63,579 bases of DNA. Origin: Elysia marginata (taxonomy: Eukaryota > Mollusca > Gastropoda > Plakobranchidae). The position numbers were made by a program, and so were the translations under genes. Shown here in pieces: positions 1 through 12,004 of the stretch. Position 1 is the first letter of the stretch. Every line of letters starts with the position of its first letter. Where the stretch lies: positions 2,130-65,708 of the forward strand of contig BMAT01008308.1 in NCBI GenBank assembly GCA_019649035.1. Reading direction: 5' to 3'. The notes under the pieces were generated by a model. The model was not told the DNA's origin. It ran no database searches and saw only the letters and a list, made by a program, of their open reading frames with translations.

Positions 1-3000
1 GTGAAACACGTCTTGTCGACCCAACAAGACAACCGGAGGTTAATATTATTTTTATCTATAGACATAAATGAGTTTCTGTGATAATTGATATTTTTTAGTA
101 TTTTCCAAGAATCTTATTTAGTGTAAAAACCTGTGCAAAAACCTGTTTTCAGGTTTCAGTGTTTGTTAACTGTTGTTCACTGTGCAACATAGAAGAGAGC
201 AAAGACCATCATGGTCGGTGTTAACACTTACAGTTTACACTGACGACACGTCAAAGGTTGTTTACACTTTAAGCCAACTTAGAGAATATAAATACTTACC
301 AAAATAAAGGACTCAGTGTCGAATGTATTGAGGCAAAAAGGTTTGTTCTGCAAAAAGAATAAACAAACGCGACGAGGGAAAAGAGCTGGTCAGGTCAACA
401 CAACTACGAGACAAGCTAATTTAGATTTGTAAACACGAGTGCAACGCAGTTAGACGTTGGATCCAAAAAATTGAATACTGAGCCTAAGTTTCATGCTGCC
501 CTCAGCAATGCTAGATCAGTAAGGAACAAAGCTGTCTTATACAACGACTATTTAATAGAGCATGATTTAGACATTATGGCTATCAGTGAAACATGGCTGC
601 ACAATGAATGTGATAATTTAACACTGAATGAACTGATTCCATCAGGCTATTCATATGAAGTTAAAAATCGAAAACAAAGAAACGGTGGTGGTTTAATTAT
701 CATTTACAAAGATGCTCTGCAAATTAAGGTGCAACAATCTAAGAACTTTAAATCTTTTGAACATCTTGAAGTTACTTGTAAGGTACAAAAAAGTGACTAC
801 AGATTTATTGTCGTATACAGACCCCCGCAGTCTAAAACAAACAAATCAACCTTTGAAATATTCCTTTCTGAATTTCAAGAACTTTTAATAGAAAAGACAT
901 TTTTTACGAGGAAGCCTTATTCTGATGGGTGACTTTAATATTCACGTGGACTCTAAGTCAACTGGTGACAACAAAAAGTTTCTGAATCTTTTGTCTTCTT
1001 TTAACATGAAACAACATATAGAAGAACCCACTCGTAGTGCTGGCCATAACCTAGATCTTGACATTACTGACAGTGAAGACATTTCAATTGTTCAAAATTT
1101 TGTAATAGATCATTGCTGCCTGTCAGATCACCATTGTGTACATTTTGAACTTAGAAATATAAAACTAAAACCAATTAAGAAAACAATAAGTTACAGAAAG
1201 ATGAAATCCATCGACAGAATTGTTTTGAAAGAAGACATTATTAATTCAAGTGTGCTAGAGAAAGTGCATAATGCAACATCTGTTACTGACAAAGTCAATG
1301 TCTTTAACACAGTCCTGGCAGACGTTATCAACAAACATGCTCCAATTGTGAATAGAAAAATTGTTATTCGCCCTAATAAGCAATGGTACACTGATGATAT
1401 TCGGGAAGCCAAAAAAATTCAGCGTTCAGCCGAAAAGAAATGGAGAAAGACACACCTGGAGGTTCATCGTCAAGCTTTTGTCGACGCAAGAAAAAACACC
1501 AACAAACTGATTACGGCGGCCAAACAGATATACACAAAGAACAAAATTAGCGACAGCACGAGCAACCCCAAAGAGCTGTTTCGAACTGTAAACGGCCTTA
1601 TTAAACATTCTAAGCCATGTGCTGATTTGCCACAACAAACGACAATCGAGAATTGGCCACGAAATTTGCTGACTCGACAACAAGATTGAATACATAAGGA
1701 AGGAACTTGACAACACCAACGTATCTTCTGTTAACAACAGTTCTGAAACTTGTGAAACGTCTCTCAACTCTTTCAGGCCTACAGCAGAAGATGAAGTTAA
1801 AAACATTATCAAGTCTATGCCCAATAAGACATGTTCACTCGATGCTTTTCCAACTTGGGTGGCCATCCAATATGCAGATCTCCTGAGTCCGGCTTTGACG
1901 CACTTAATTAACTGTAGTTTAGATTCTGGGGAGATGCCTATCTTGCTGAAGAGAGCTGTAGTACGACCCCTTTTTTTAAAAAGTTGGGCTTGATGTAAAC
2001 GACTTTAAAAACTATCTTCCAGTGAGTAACTTGCCTTTTCTTTCAAAAATCATTGAAAAAATAGTAGCAGTTAGGCTTCAAGAATACATGAATAATAATA
2101 CTAATAGTCTTTGCTCAAAGTTTCAGTCAGCTTACAAAACTAATCATAGTACAGAAACAGCTCTCCTTAGAGTGCTTGATGATATTTTACGTCTTAAACC
2201 TTTTAAACAACCTATTATGCTTATTTTGTTAGATCTTAGCGCAGCTTTTGACACTGAAGAAATACTGATTAAGAGACTAAATTCATATTTTGGTATTTGC
2301 GATAAAGCTTTGAGTTGGTTATTCTCCCATATCAGCGATCGCTCAAAGTCAGTTGCACTGGAAGGACATTTTTCTAATCCTAGTACCGGTACTGTTAATT
2401 TTGGTGTACCACAAGGTTCAGTTCTTGGTCCTATTCTTTTTACTATGTATACTGCACCTTTCAGTAAAATAATCAGCAAGTTTAAATATGATTTTCATTT
2501 ATATATGCTGATGATACACAGATTTATCTGCCAGTAGAAGGAGATTGCTCAGCCCCGAGTAAAGTAGAGGAATGCTTGAGTGAAATTAAAGAGTGGATGA
2601 CACGAAACAAGTTGAAGTTAAATGAAAGTAAAACAGAAGTGTTGATTTTTTCGAAAGGGGCTAAAAGTTTTGATGAAAGTTATATGAATTTTGCTGGAGA
2701 GAGAATTTCTGTACCTACTAACGATTCTGTAAGAAATTTAGGTTTTTATTTTGACGCTCGTCTGTCCATGGAACAACATGTCAAAAAAGTATGTCAAGCT
2801 TGTCATTTCCATCTTAAAAACATTGGAAAATTTAGAAACTTTATTGATTGTGAAACAGCCCGTAGTTCAGTCCATTGATTTATTACCAGCCGTTTGGATT
2901 ATTGTAATTCTTTTTTAGTTGGAATCCCAGCTTATCTCCTAGAAAGACTACAAAAAAAAAATTCAGAACAAAGCAGCTGAGATTGTCCTAAAGAAAAAAA

Positions 3001-3980
3001 TGTGAAAATTCAGTTGAACTCTTAAGAACTCTACACTGGTTACCAATAAAGGGAAGAATCGATTTTAAAAATGCATGCCTTGCTTTTAAAAGTTTAAACG
3101 GGCTTGCTCCATGCTATCTTGAAGACCTAATAGCCTACATCTTTATCAGCCCGTAAGAACTCTACGGTCTTCTAGTGACTTTCCTCTGTCAACAAAGAGA
3201 GTAGTTTCTAAGCTAGATGAGAGGGCTTTCTCTGCGTATGCTCCGAAAGTATGGAACACTTTGTCTCTTACTACCAAACAATGTTTAACTTTTCAGTCTT
3301 TTAAAACAAATCTAAAAACAGAGTATTTTAAGTTGTGTTACTCTGCATAGTCTTTTATCATTTTATGAAAAACTTGACTTGTTAATATGTTTTTGGTGAT
3401 ACGTCACCACATCTACATTTTTAAAATTATTATAAACAGCTTTTCGATATTAATCAATATAAATGATTACACAAGAAACGGGTTTAATTTTCTCTATTTC
3501 AACATATTTATCTTGATTTTTATTTTGCTATTAAGTGTGAATATGGCTGCTTTTAGACAATTAACTATTTATACATTTCATTTAATTTGTATTGTAGTAC
3601 TCGGTTGCGTTTGAGGTTAAACTTCTATTCTACATTGTGTATGACTACTTTTACTTTCTTTACCGACGTATTTACGGATGTTTATAGATACATTTACATG
3701 ATGTTAATGCATTTGATTTCCATTCTAATTTTAATAATTTTTATCAGTTTTTTTTAATGCATAGTATTAGAGTAGGACCAAAATGTTGGTGTAATACTTT
3801 TGATGCATTTCTGTTTTAGAGCTTTTTAATGTTATGTGATGTCACACTATTTTACAATGATCTGTATTGTTATGAAGCAACCTTTATATTCCTGTATATT
3901 ACTTATTAGCGCCACTGAGCACTTTTTAGTGGATTTTAGGCGCTCTGTAAATAAGTTATTAATATTATTATTACCGGGTA
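1..3980 (+). mobile_element. L2/CR1-like non-LTR retrotransposon (LINE A), decayed
   Basis: This is an almost full-length but dead LINE of the CR1/L2 group. An AP-endonuclease begins near 471. It has the ETWL motif, GDFN near 928-939 and SDHH at 1123-1134. The reverse transcriptase follows at about 1780-2560, with PVSNLPFLSKIIEK near 2018-2060, GVPQGSVLGP near 2403-2432 and the catalytic YADD at 2504-2515. A C-terminal region with LDYCNSFL and LHWLPI motifs runs to about 3350. The reading frame shifts several times: near 925, near 1690, near 1975, just before YADD, and again after 2880. No working protein can be made. The 3' end (3909-3975) has the GGCGCTCTGTAAATAAG-type hairpin and an ATT-repeat tail typical of L2/CR1 elements. 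The 5' end may lie outside the window. The assignment to L2 rather than CR1 is tentative. Confidence 0.85.
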
Positions 3981-3984
3981 TTTA

Positions 3985-6142
3985 TTATTAGGGGAGGTAA
4001 ACGACAATGGGGAAAGATTCATTTCTCTGTGCTCTTTCAACCAACTGGTCACTGGCTGGACAGTCTTTCCTCACAAACGCATTCACAAGGCAACATGGAT
4101 TTCACCTGATGGAAGGACGGAAAATCAATAAACTATTTTGGTATCTCTAAATAATTTAGAAGGTGTCAGAGTGATGAGAGGAGCAGGCGCAGGAACAGAC
4201 CACCACCTGGTACTAGCTAAACTAAGACTCAAGCTGAAGAGACATGTAATTGTCAATTACGGAAAACGCCTAAAATTTCAAGTATACCTTCGACAAGATA
4301 TAAACAAGAGGAAAGAATTCCAGGTGGAGTTAAAAAATAAATATCTACATGTATTACTCTGGGAACTTGAACAGGAAGATATTCACTCACAATAGAATAG
4401 TATTAAGGATGGCATGTCATCAACCTGTAGCTCAGTTCTTGGACTTAGGAATAAAATATGTAAAGATTGGATAACGCAAGAATCATTGAACAAATCCAAA
4501 GAGGTGGAGAAATAAAAGGTGAACTGAACAGATGTAGGACAAGGGCAGAAAAGAAAGAAGCACAAGAAAAGTATTCAATAGCTCACCGAGAGGTTAAGCA
4601 GTCCACCAAGAGAGATAAGAATAGATTCTTGGATGAATAGACAGAAAGAGCTGAGCAAGCTATCTTCACTTAAGAGGGACAGCTGGCAAGATGGAAAGAA
4701 CATTTTGAACAACCTCTGAACGGACCACCACCTGAAAACCCACCAGATATTCTCCCAGCTAGAAATGATCTGCCTATAAACCCATAGCCAACTTCTAAAG
4801 AGGAAATAGCGGAAGCAATATAAGCATTGAAATCAAATAAAGCAGCAGGTCCAGACCTCATTCCACCCGTGGCACAAAATGGAATAAATTTTGTTTGTAA
4901 ATATTTGGGAACAGGAGAAGGTACCTTGTGACTGGAAAGAGGGACATTTGATTAAATTCCGAAGAAAGGAGACTTGAGCAAGTGCAACAATTACAGAGGT
5001 ATCACACTATTGTCTATACCTGGGAAAGTCTTTAACAGAATCATCTTTGAAAGAATGAAACATGCAGCGGATGGAAAACTAAGAGACAACCAAGTAGAGA
5101 CGCTATGGTATACCACAAAAAAAACGAGTAAATATTGTTAAATCTACATGTGACAGTTCCTACTGCAGGATCTGTAACAGGGGTCAGCTCTCAGATAGTT
5201 TTCAAATTCGGACTGGAGTACGCCAAGGATGCCTTCTGTTACCATTTCTCTAGATTTTGGCTACTGATTGGATTATGAAGGAGCCTACAAGGGGTAAACA
5301 AAATGGTATTCAGTGGACTTATGGCAGCAGTTGGATGAATTAGGTTTTGCCGATGACATGGCCTTGCTTTCATATACTAAAGGATAGATGCAAAGCAAGA
5401 CTGAGGACGTAAATGTAATATCAAAGAGTCTTGGGCTTCGCATCTACAGTGGAAAGTCTAAGGTACTTAGGTCAGGAGTAGAAACCGAGGAAGCAATCAT
5501 ACTAGGAACAGAGACATTAGAGGAAGTAGTCTCATTTACATATTTAGGAAGTATAATCGACCTGAAGGGTGGAACAGACGCGGACATTAAGGCAAGAATT
5601 GGAAAAGCAAGATCTATATGCACACAACTACAAAGGATCTGAAAAGCTGGAAACATATATCAAAAGATCAAGATCAGACTTTACAATTCTAATGTCAAAT
5701 CAATTTTGCTGTATGGTTGCAAAACTTGGAAAGCCACACCTGGAGCAATAAAAAAAAGTGCAAACCCTTATAAATAAAATAATGTATGAGGGGTATTCGG
5801 AAAATAAAATTACATGATCGGGTAAGAAATGAGGAGGTCTGGAGGCGAACAGGGCAGAAACGAGTAGAGAAGGAAATCGGAATGAGGAGGTGGCGTTGGA
5901 TTGGACACACACTGAGGAAACCACATAAGAACATCACAAGATAGGCACTTCATAGGAATCCACAAGGGAATATAGGCAGGGGTAGGCCTAGAGATACATG
6001 GAAGAGATGCGTAGAGAGGGAAATGACAATGGTGGGAAAGGGATGGGGTCAGCTTGGAAAGCTTGCCCCAGTCTGGAGTAGGTGGCATTTACTTGTGCGT
6101 GGCCTATACCCTGCCAAGGGTGAAGGGCATTGATGATGATGA
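3985..6142 (+). mobile_element. Endonuclease/RT LINE (LINE B; RTE/jockey-like, 'craniofacial development protein 2' type), internally deleted
   Basis: Pieces of endonuclease and reverse transcriptase appear in order. Endonuclease: FPHKRIHKATWISPDGRTEN near 4069-4125, then SDHH replaced by TDHH near 4197-4209. RT: NKAAGPDLIPP near 4836-4866, and KCNNYRGITLLSIPGK near 4981-5030. Then comes TGVRQGCLL near 5213-5238, followed by SFTYLGS near 5531-5552. The tail has RRWRWIGHTLRKPHK near 5886-5928 and ends PAKGEGH with a stop, followed by a GAT repeat (TGATGATGATGACG). Between about 5098 and 5150 the fingers/palm segment with motif A is missing, so the copy has a large internal deletion as well as many stops and frameshifts. 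Its 5' end is fused directly to the tail of LINE A. The clade name is uncertain. The order of motifs is clear. Confidence 0.8.
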
Positions 6143-6795
6143 CGTTTGACAGCTATATGTCATACTTGGGAGGACACATTGGTCGAAGACTTGTCCCATG
6201 AGAAACACCGGCATTTTATCGTCGGGGAACACTTCTCTGTGTCTTTCAAAACAGCTCCAGCCTGCCCTGATCCTACATTTTATTACTTCTTTTGTGGTCT
6301 CTCCTTGGTATGTTGTTTGACCAAGATATTGTAATGCACTACTTTTTCAATCACTTCATCTTCAATGCATATTTTTTCAGGTAGTTAACCATGTGCTTTG
6401 TTTTTCCTTTGAGAATTTTTAGTCCTGCCGTTTTACTGATTTTGTTGAGGGTGTTTATATGTGACTCCATCTGTTGTGGTGTTTTCGTGAGGAGAGCCAC
6501 ATCATCAGCAAATCTCAGGTCAGTCAGTGTTTCACCATCTATATCTATACCATTTGTCAGTTCTGCTTTTCTGAATATATCTTCTATTGCCGTTGTAAAC
6601 AGCCTGGAGAAATTTGTTCTCCTTGTCTAACTCCTCTTTTAATGGGGAATGGCTCAGACTCCATGCCGTCAATATGGATGCGGGCTGTGGCATTGAAATG
6701 AATATTTTCTAAAATTTCGACATAGTCTTCTTTAATATTTATTTTACGTAGAGCATCAAAGATAGCAAAGTGTTCAACAGAATCAAACGCCTTTT
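6143..6795 (-). mobile_element. RT fragment of a minus-strand LINE (LINE C)
   Basis: Read on the minus strand this gives motif A and its surround (KAFDSVEHFAIFDALRKINI), then GMESEPFPIKRGVRQG near 6620-6665, then YLGQTTYQGETTKEV near 6290-6334, ending VFDQCVLPSMTYSCQT near 6150. This is the palm-to-thumb part of an RT of the RTE/jockey-like group. Both ends are truncated, and stops and shifts break the frame. It sits tail-on to LINE B. The family matches the fragments at 21655-21765 and 23170-23690. Confidence 0.75.
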
Positions 6796-7194
6796 CGTAG
6801 TGGGTTGGAAATACAGAGAATCAAATTGCCCACCTTTGATTGAATAACACGCAATTTTTGACGCTTTTTTGAAAAAAAAAGGGGGTTGGGGGCTGGGGCA
6901 GACATTGGATCGGACCGCCATTTACCATTTGCTGTACTAAACCTCGCCTCAGAAAAAAATTGGAAAATAAGAGAGTTCCAAAGACCTGAGTACCAAGTCA
7001 GCCCAATGCAGGGTGGCAAGAAAGAAGAACTTTATGTCACTTTGAAGAAAAAAAATTTCAAACCCTAGAGCTGTAAACATATGAGAGGGAGACCCATTAA
7101 AATAATATTAAAACTTAGCACTTTATACCCTGTAAAGAAGTCCTTGAGAGGAAAGAAAGGGAACACAAAGACTTGATGTATGGAGATTCCCGAC

Positions 7195-7893
7195 ATAAAA
7201 AAATGAAATATAAGGAACAAGAAAGAACTAGTGAACATAAGTAGGACACAAGTAGAAAGAGAGACAGCCAGACAGGAGTACATGGAGGCAGCAAAGGAAG
7301 TGAAAGGAGGCACCAAGAATGGCAAGGAAACATTTATCAATAGCCTATCAGAAAAGGTGAAAAAGCAACACAGAATGGGCACACCAGGATTCTATATCAA
7401 ATTATGAGAGTCATGTCACTTAAGTACGCTTTTCCAAGAGTCTCCGTCAAAGATATCCAGGGAATCACAATTTTCAAAGATAAAGTGAATGGAACATTTG
7501 AAAAACCTTCTCGCACCCCACCCCCCACCCAACAGATAAGCCAGCACATACATGTATGTTTCCAGCAAGAAAGGATCCCCTGTTAATTGTGATCCCCCAA
7601 CAAAAGGGGATGTACTGAAAGCAGTAAACTACAAAAGCACTGATATATCGGCTGGACCACCGGAAGCATTAAACCATTTCAAGAATGATGCACAAACAAC
7701 AGCCGAGTGCTGCGTCGACTTTTTGAAGAGATCATTCTGGAGGGAGAAAATTTTTGAGGAGACTTGAAGGGCGTCTTGTTCAACAGCCAAAGAAAAGATG
7801 CCTTAGCATTTGTAACAACTGCAGGGGACTTACAGTAATGTCGATCCCAGATAAGGTCTTAAACAGAGTACATGTAATTCTAGAACCAGAAAA
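7195..7893 (+). mobile_element. LINE fragment, linker and RT N-terminus (LINE D)
   Basis: The translated pieces match the segment between endonuclease and RT of RTE/jockey-like LINEs. They are NISRTQVERETARQEYMEAA near 7230-7290, KNGKETFINSLSEKVK near 7317-7365, then DPPTKGDVLKAVN near 7591-7630, and near the end ICNNCRGLTVMSIPDKVLN around 7808-7866. Homology stops abruptly at about 7893, before motif A. The frame is broken at several points. The 6796-7194 stretch before it contains G-rich simple sequence and nothing I recognise. Confidence 0.7.
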
Positions 7894-8490
7894 TCGTGAC
7901 GCGATTTATTAGAACTTTTTTATATTTATTTTTTTTTGGGGGGGGAGGGGGGGTTGGGGGTACGTGACGAATCGCAAATTTTACTGTTTTTGTGATTTTT
8001 AGCAACGTTAGGAAAATTTTCACGTTTTTCCTGAAAATGTCGAAATTTGTAACTATTTTATGGCATTTTAAAATATTTTTTGCATCTAAAGCGAGGAAGT
8101 CACGAACACTCGGAGTCGGAGATAGAGAAACTGCCCGCCCAATCCCATAGAACATTAGAATCACAGAGCGTAGAACTAGATCTAGCCTGGCCGATAAATT
8201 ACAATTTACATGTACAATAATAGGTGAAAGGGAGGAGGTGGGACTGATGTGAGTAGCACTGTGATTGGTTGATAGGTCATTGGCTTTTGGTAAATGTCCT
8301 TTGCGTGGGTGGTGAGCTTCTAGTCTAACTCAAACACTGAGCTGCCCTGTCCTTCCCCCATCTTCCCCTCTCGTGGGCTAATGACGGTTTGCCCCTTCCA
8401 ACTCATCAACACATAAGTGATACAGATTGATAGCACTAGCAGCTCTCTCCACTTCAAATGAGCCACAAGGGACGGGGTGGTTTAGCAACG
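7894..8490. other. No gene seen; low-complexity G-rich stretch
   Basis: Apart from a T-run next to a G-run at about 7925-7960, I see no coding homology, RNA gene or terminal repeat here. Confidence 0.5.
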
Positions 8491-8644
8491 TACAATGGAA
8501 TCCGCTTAAGATGAACTAGCTCATTGGTGCCTTTCCCTTTTTTACTTTATTATGTTAGTAATGTTACTGCTTAATATAAACTCTGGATAAAACGAACTTT
8601 TTAGTTGGGCCCAATAGGCTTTATCTTAACCGGATTCCACTGTA
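8491..8644. mobile_element. pogo/Tigger-like MITE, copy 1
   Basis: A 154-bp element including its TA duplications. The left end is TACAATGGAATCCGCTTAAG (8491-8510). The reverse complement of the right end is TACAGTGGAATCCGGTTAAG (ending at 8644). The inverted repeats extend about 26 bp with five mismatches, and TA borders both sides. TA target sites and a CAGTGGAA-type terminus are typical of the pogo/Tigger branch of Tc1/mariner. No transposase is encoded. A second copy of the family is at 16181-16384. Confidence 0.85.
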
Positions 8645-10440
8645 GGTCACAAAGAATACGCTACGCACAGCTTACATTCCCCACCCCCTGCCTCATCTTC
8701 TTATTACCCAGCGCGCAGGAGCATTTTATTTAATACGTGCACACGTAATTCGAAGAAAAGAAAAAGAAAAAATGGAAACGAATGAAACACATTTAAAATC
8801 TCCTTACATGTTTTTGATTCACTACTCTTGTTTTAAAAATTAAGTGATATTCCTTTATTTTGTTATTAAATAAATCAAATTTTGCTTTTTGGGGTGAAAA
8901 CGTAAAAGATTTGTTGGTGCAGAATCCTGCAGGGGTGATTTATGAAATATTTTTCTTTAATTGGTTTGTCTATTGTCCTCTGTGGATTCTTTAAACAGTA
9001 ATTTGATATTTTTCTATTTTTTTTTCAACTGGTTTGTGACGAAATTTTGGTTCTGTTGGAAATTGCTGATATTCCTAGCAACATAAATACATGTATATCA
9101 TTTATAAACTATACATACAAACAATGGTTAATTAACATTATCTCCGTTTGTTTCTTTTGTTTTTCAGGTTATTAATAATGTTATGTAGCAACTTTTGCCA
9201 TTTTTGACTGCAACTTATTGCATTTTTTTACATTTTCAATTATTTTGTTTCCACTTCATGCTTTAGTTTACACAGTTTGAAGATTTTAATTGATTCTGTC
9301 AGTCAAAGACTTAACAATGAAGTCATTGTAGGATAAGCTTTCCTAAGATTAAACCTTCATAAAATCAACCCCTTTTTCAGACCCAATGTTCTCCTCCTGT
9401 GACTTTACAGCATGCAGGGCCTACACATGTAGTTAAAAATAAAAGTCTGATTTAATTGTACATTCGTTCCAATATTTTGGACAATATTTAACTTTAAATT
9501 ATAATTATCTAAAATTCGAATTTTTACATGATAGGCAGGTTAATAATACAGTACATATGGAGGAAAGATATAGAAGTGGAAATTTGAATATATACATGTA
9601 GTTTGAAATAAACAAACTTTTGAATTATCCCGGTTTGCAATCATATGGACTTGTTTGCAATCATATGGACTTGATTGCAAACAACTCCAAAGCTCCTATA
9701 TATTCATCAGGTGACAAAGCACGTTTCAGAGAAACTAAAAAACTGCACTTTTCTGCAAGTAAAAATACCAATAATAGGTATCATAGCTTTTTTTATTCAA
9801 CACAGCACCAAGCCTTGCTGTTACAACAGACACAATATAACAAAGTTAAAATAAAACAAAACATAAAGCCCTCCAAAACATTGTCAACCAATAGCAGAAG
9901 AGATAATCCTATATTTCCTACAATTTATCAGAACCTAATACCAACTTGTTCCATTGAAATTTGGACTTAAAAAAAAATACCTTTTAATCGGTCAGATTAA
10001 CCTTGATGACAATAAACTTTTTACCTCGTCCTAAACTGATGAACTAAAGAGGAGCCTATTGTAACTTATATTTTGAAAACAATGACCGAGTAGCCCATCT
10101 TTTGCTCAACCCTCTTTTACCTGCCAATTTTCCAATCGTTGACATTTTACTCAACTTGTTTTAATTTTTTTTGGTTTGTCAATAGTCATCTGTTATGAAG
10201 TATTTTGCCACTCATTTTGGTACAAAAAGGAAGTGATCTAAGTCGGTACTGGTCGGCAGCTCTGTGATTTATTATTTTCAAACACCCTCTCCCTTAAAGA
10301 ATTAAATGATAAGTCCTAAGGCATTTCTAACTAAGTGTACCAAATAGGCTTACTCATGGAATAGTTCTAAAAATTAAGATGAAAACTGAATCACATTTTT
10401 ACGTCTGCTGGCTCTGAAACTGGCAAGCAACATTAAAAGG
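8645..10440. other. Intergenic AT-rich DNA, no gene recognised
   Basis: No coding homology was seen on either strand. A short direct repeat at about 9636-9676 (GCAATCATATGGACTTG twice) lies within a 116-codon open frame at 9620-9970. That frame has no recognisable domain and is probably chance. Confidence 0.5.
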
Positions 10441-12004
10441 CCAAAGAAATTTATCAACACAAAGACATTTGTTTATTGAATTTTCTGAACAGGTTTATTC
10501 ACAAAATAAGAGTACCACCGAGACAACCTAGAATACTTCATTAGCTTTTCATGCAACTGAAACTGTGTAAACATTATCAACAAAATTTATCTGTACAATA
10601 TGGCATTACATGCTTGAAAATAGTACAATTTACCAGAAGGGATTAGATAGATTTCACGGAATAATTTTAACCACATATGTATGTATGCATATATAATATT
10701 ATTGAAAGACACCATACATATGTGTGCTTATGAGATTTTAAATTCATTTTTCGGCTTCATGATAGCATTTTTTAGCAATTAATCATCAGGTCTTTATTAA
10801 GAGCTCGACATGATTATGCCTGGCTAACTATTACAAATATGGTAATATGTTATAGGCATACAAGTAGCAAGTAACAAGCACACAATGAGACAACACACCA
10901 TCTCCAATCACAAAAACAAAAAACCTCTTGATTAAAAAAAAATGGCTGATAAAAATCTTAAGAAGTTTTAAACTATTTTTACCCGGCTAAAAACATAAGA
11001 ATAAAAATATTTGTACTGATAATTAGTTAGACACTCTTATAAGAAAGATGCTTTGATTGATTTTACATCTCAGGGATCCAAGCAGACTATTTTGTCAAAA
11101 ACAGGTAAAATTTTAACTAACCAATAACCTTTGCTCCACATATAATTTATTTTCATGTGAAACAGTTGTGCTGATAGTGATAAGAGGACCTGCATGGCTT
11201 AGCCCGCTGTGTCCTTATGGTGAAAACTTGATTTTGAAGTGGAGAGAACTTCTTTAAATCTATTCCACTACAAATGTATTTTAAATCCAAAAAAAGCAAT
11301 TTCCTGAAGCACAGAAATAGAATTACACCTTATCAGAGAATTGTATAAACAATTAAAAATAAAGCACATGTAACAAAATTGTCAGTGTCACAACTTTTTT
11401 GTAGCAAAATACCTTTTAAAAATTAACAACTAAGGAAAACATTACTGCTAAAACTGATACACATGCTTTAAAGTCTCAAATCTTCCACTTTTACCAAATG
11501 TAAGGTTATACTTCTTGAAAGATCTTAGTCTCTATCTAAGATCTAGCTGGTTTGGTATAGAGACACCTCTTAACGACTATGGTGTCCATTTTAAGTGGTT
11601 TACAAAAAGGGTTGATAAAATTTTTATCAGGAGCCATTCATCTCAACCATTTATCTGAACTTACACTGTCTGTGGCAAATATTACAATTTCTCATTAAGA
11701 CCATTGCTTGGAAAGAGACAATAAGTATATGAAAAAATTTTGTAGCTAAAAATGCCATTTTCTTTTAAGTAATGATTGACTGAAAAAAAATCTACACTTA
11801 AGGAAACACTCATAAAATTTAAAGGGGACTTGTTTCAAACTAAAGATTACCTAGTACTGAAATCAAATGGGATGGAGTAACTAAGAAAACACTATAATAT
11901 ATGATATTGCAAACATGTTTTGGTTCCATTATGAGTAAAAACCTCTTAAATAAATTCATATTTAGTATTTATTACTCTGCTGGTGTTAGCTTAGAAAAAC
12001 CACG
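10441..12004 (-). other. Probable 3' UTR / downstream region of the STMP1-like gene
   Basis: AT-rich and non-coding. Minus-strand AATAAA hexamers occur at 11968-11973 (31 nt past the stop), at 10494-10499 and at 10472-10477. The 3' UTR may therefore be very short or about 1.5 kb. The sequence alone does not decide between them. Confidence 0.35.

Noticed and set aside
1191-1866. Minus-strand open frames over LINE A
   Set aside because: Shadows of the endonuclease and linker reading frame on the other strand.
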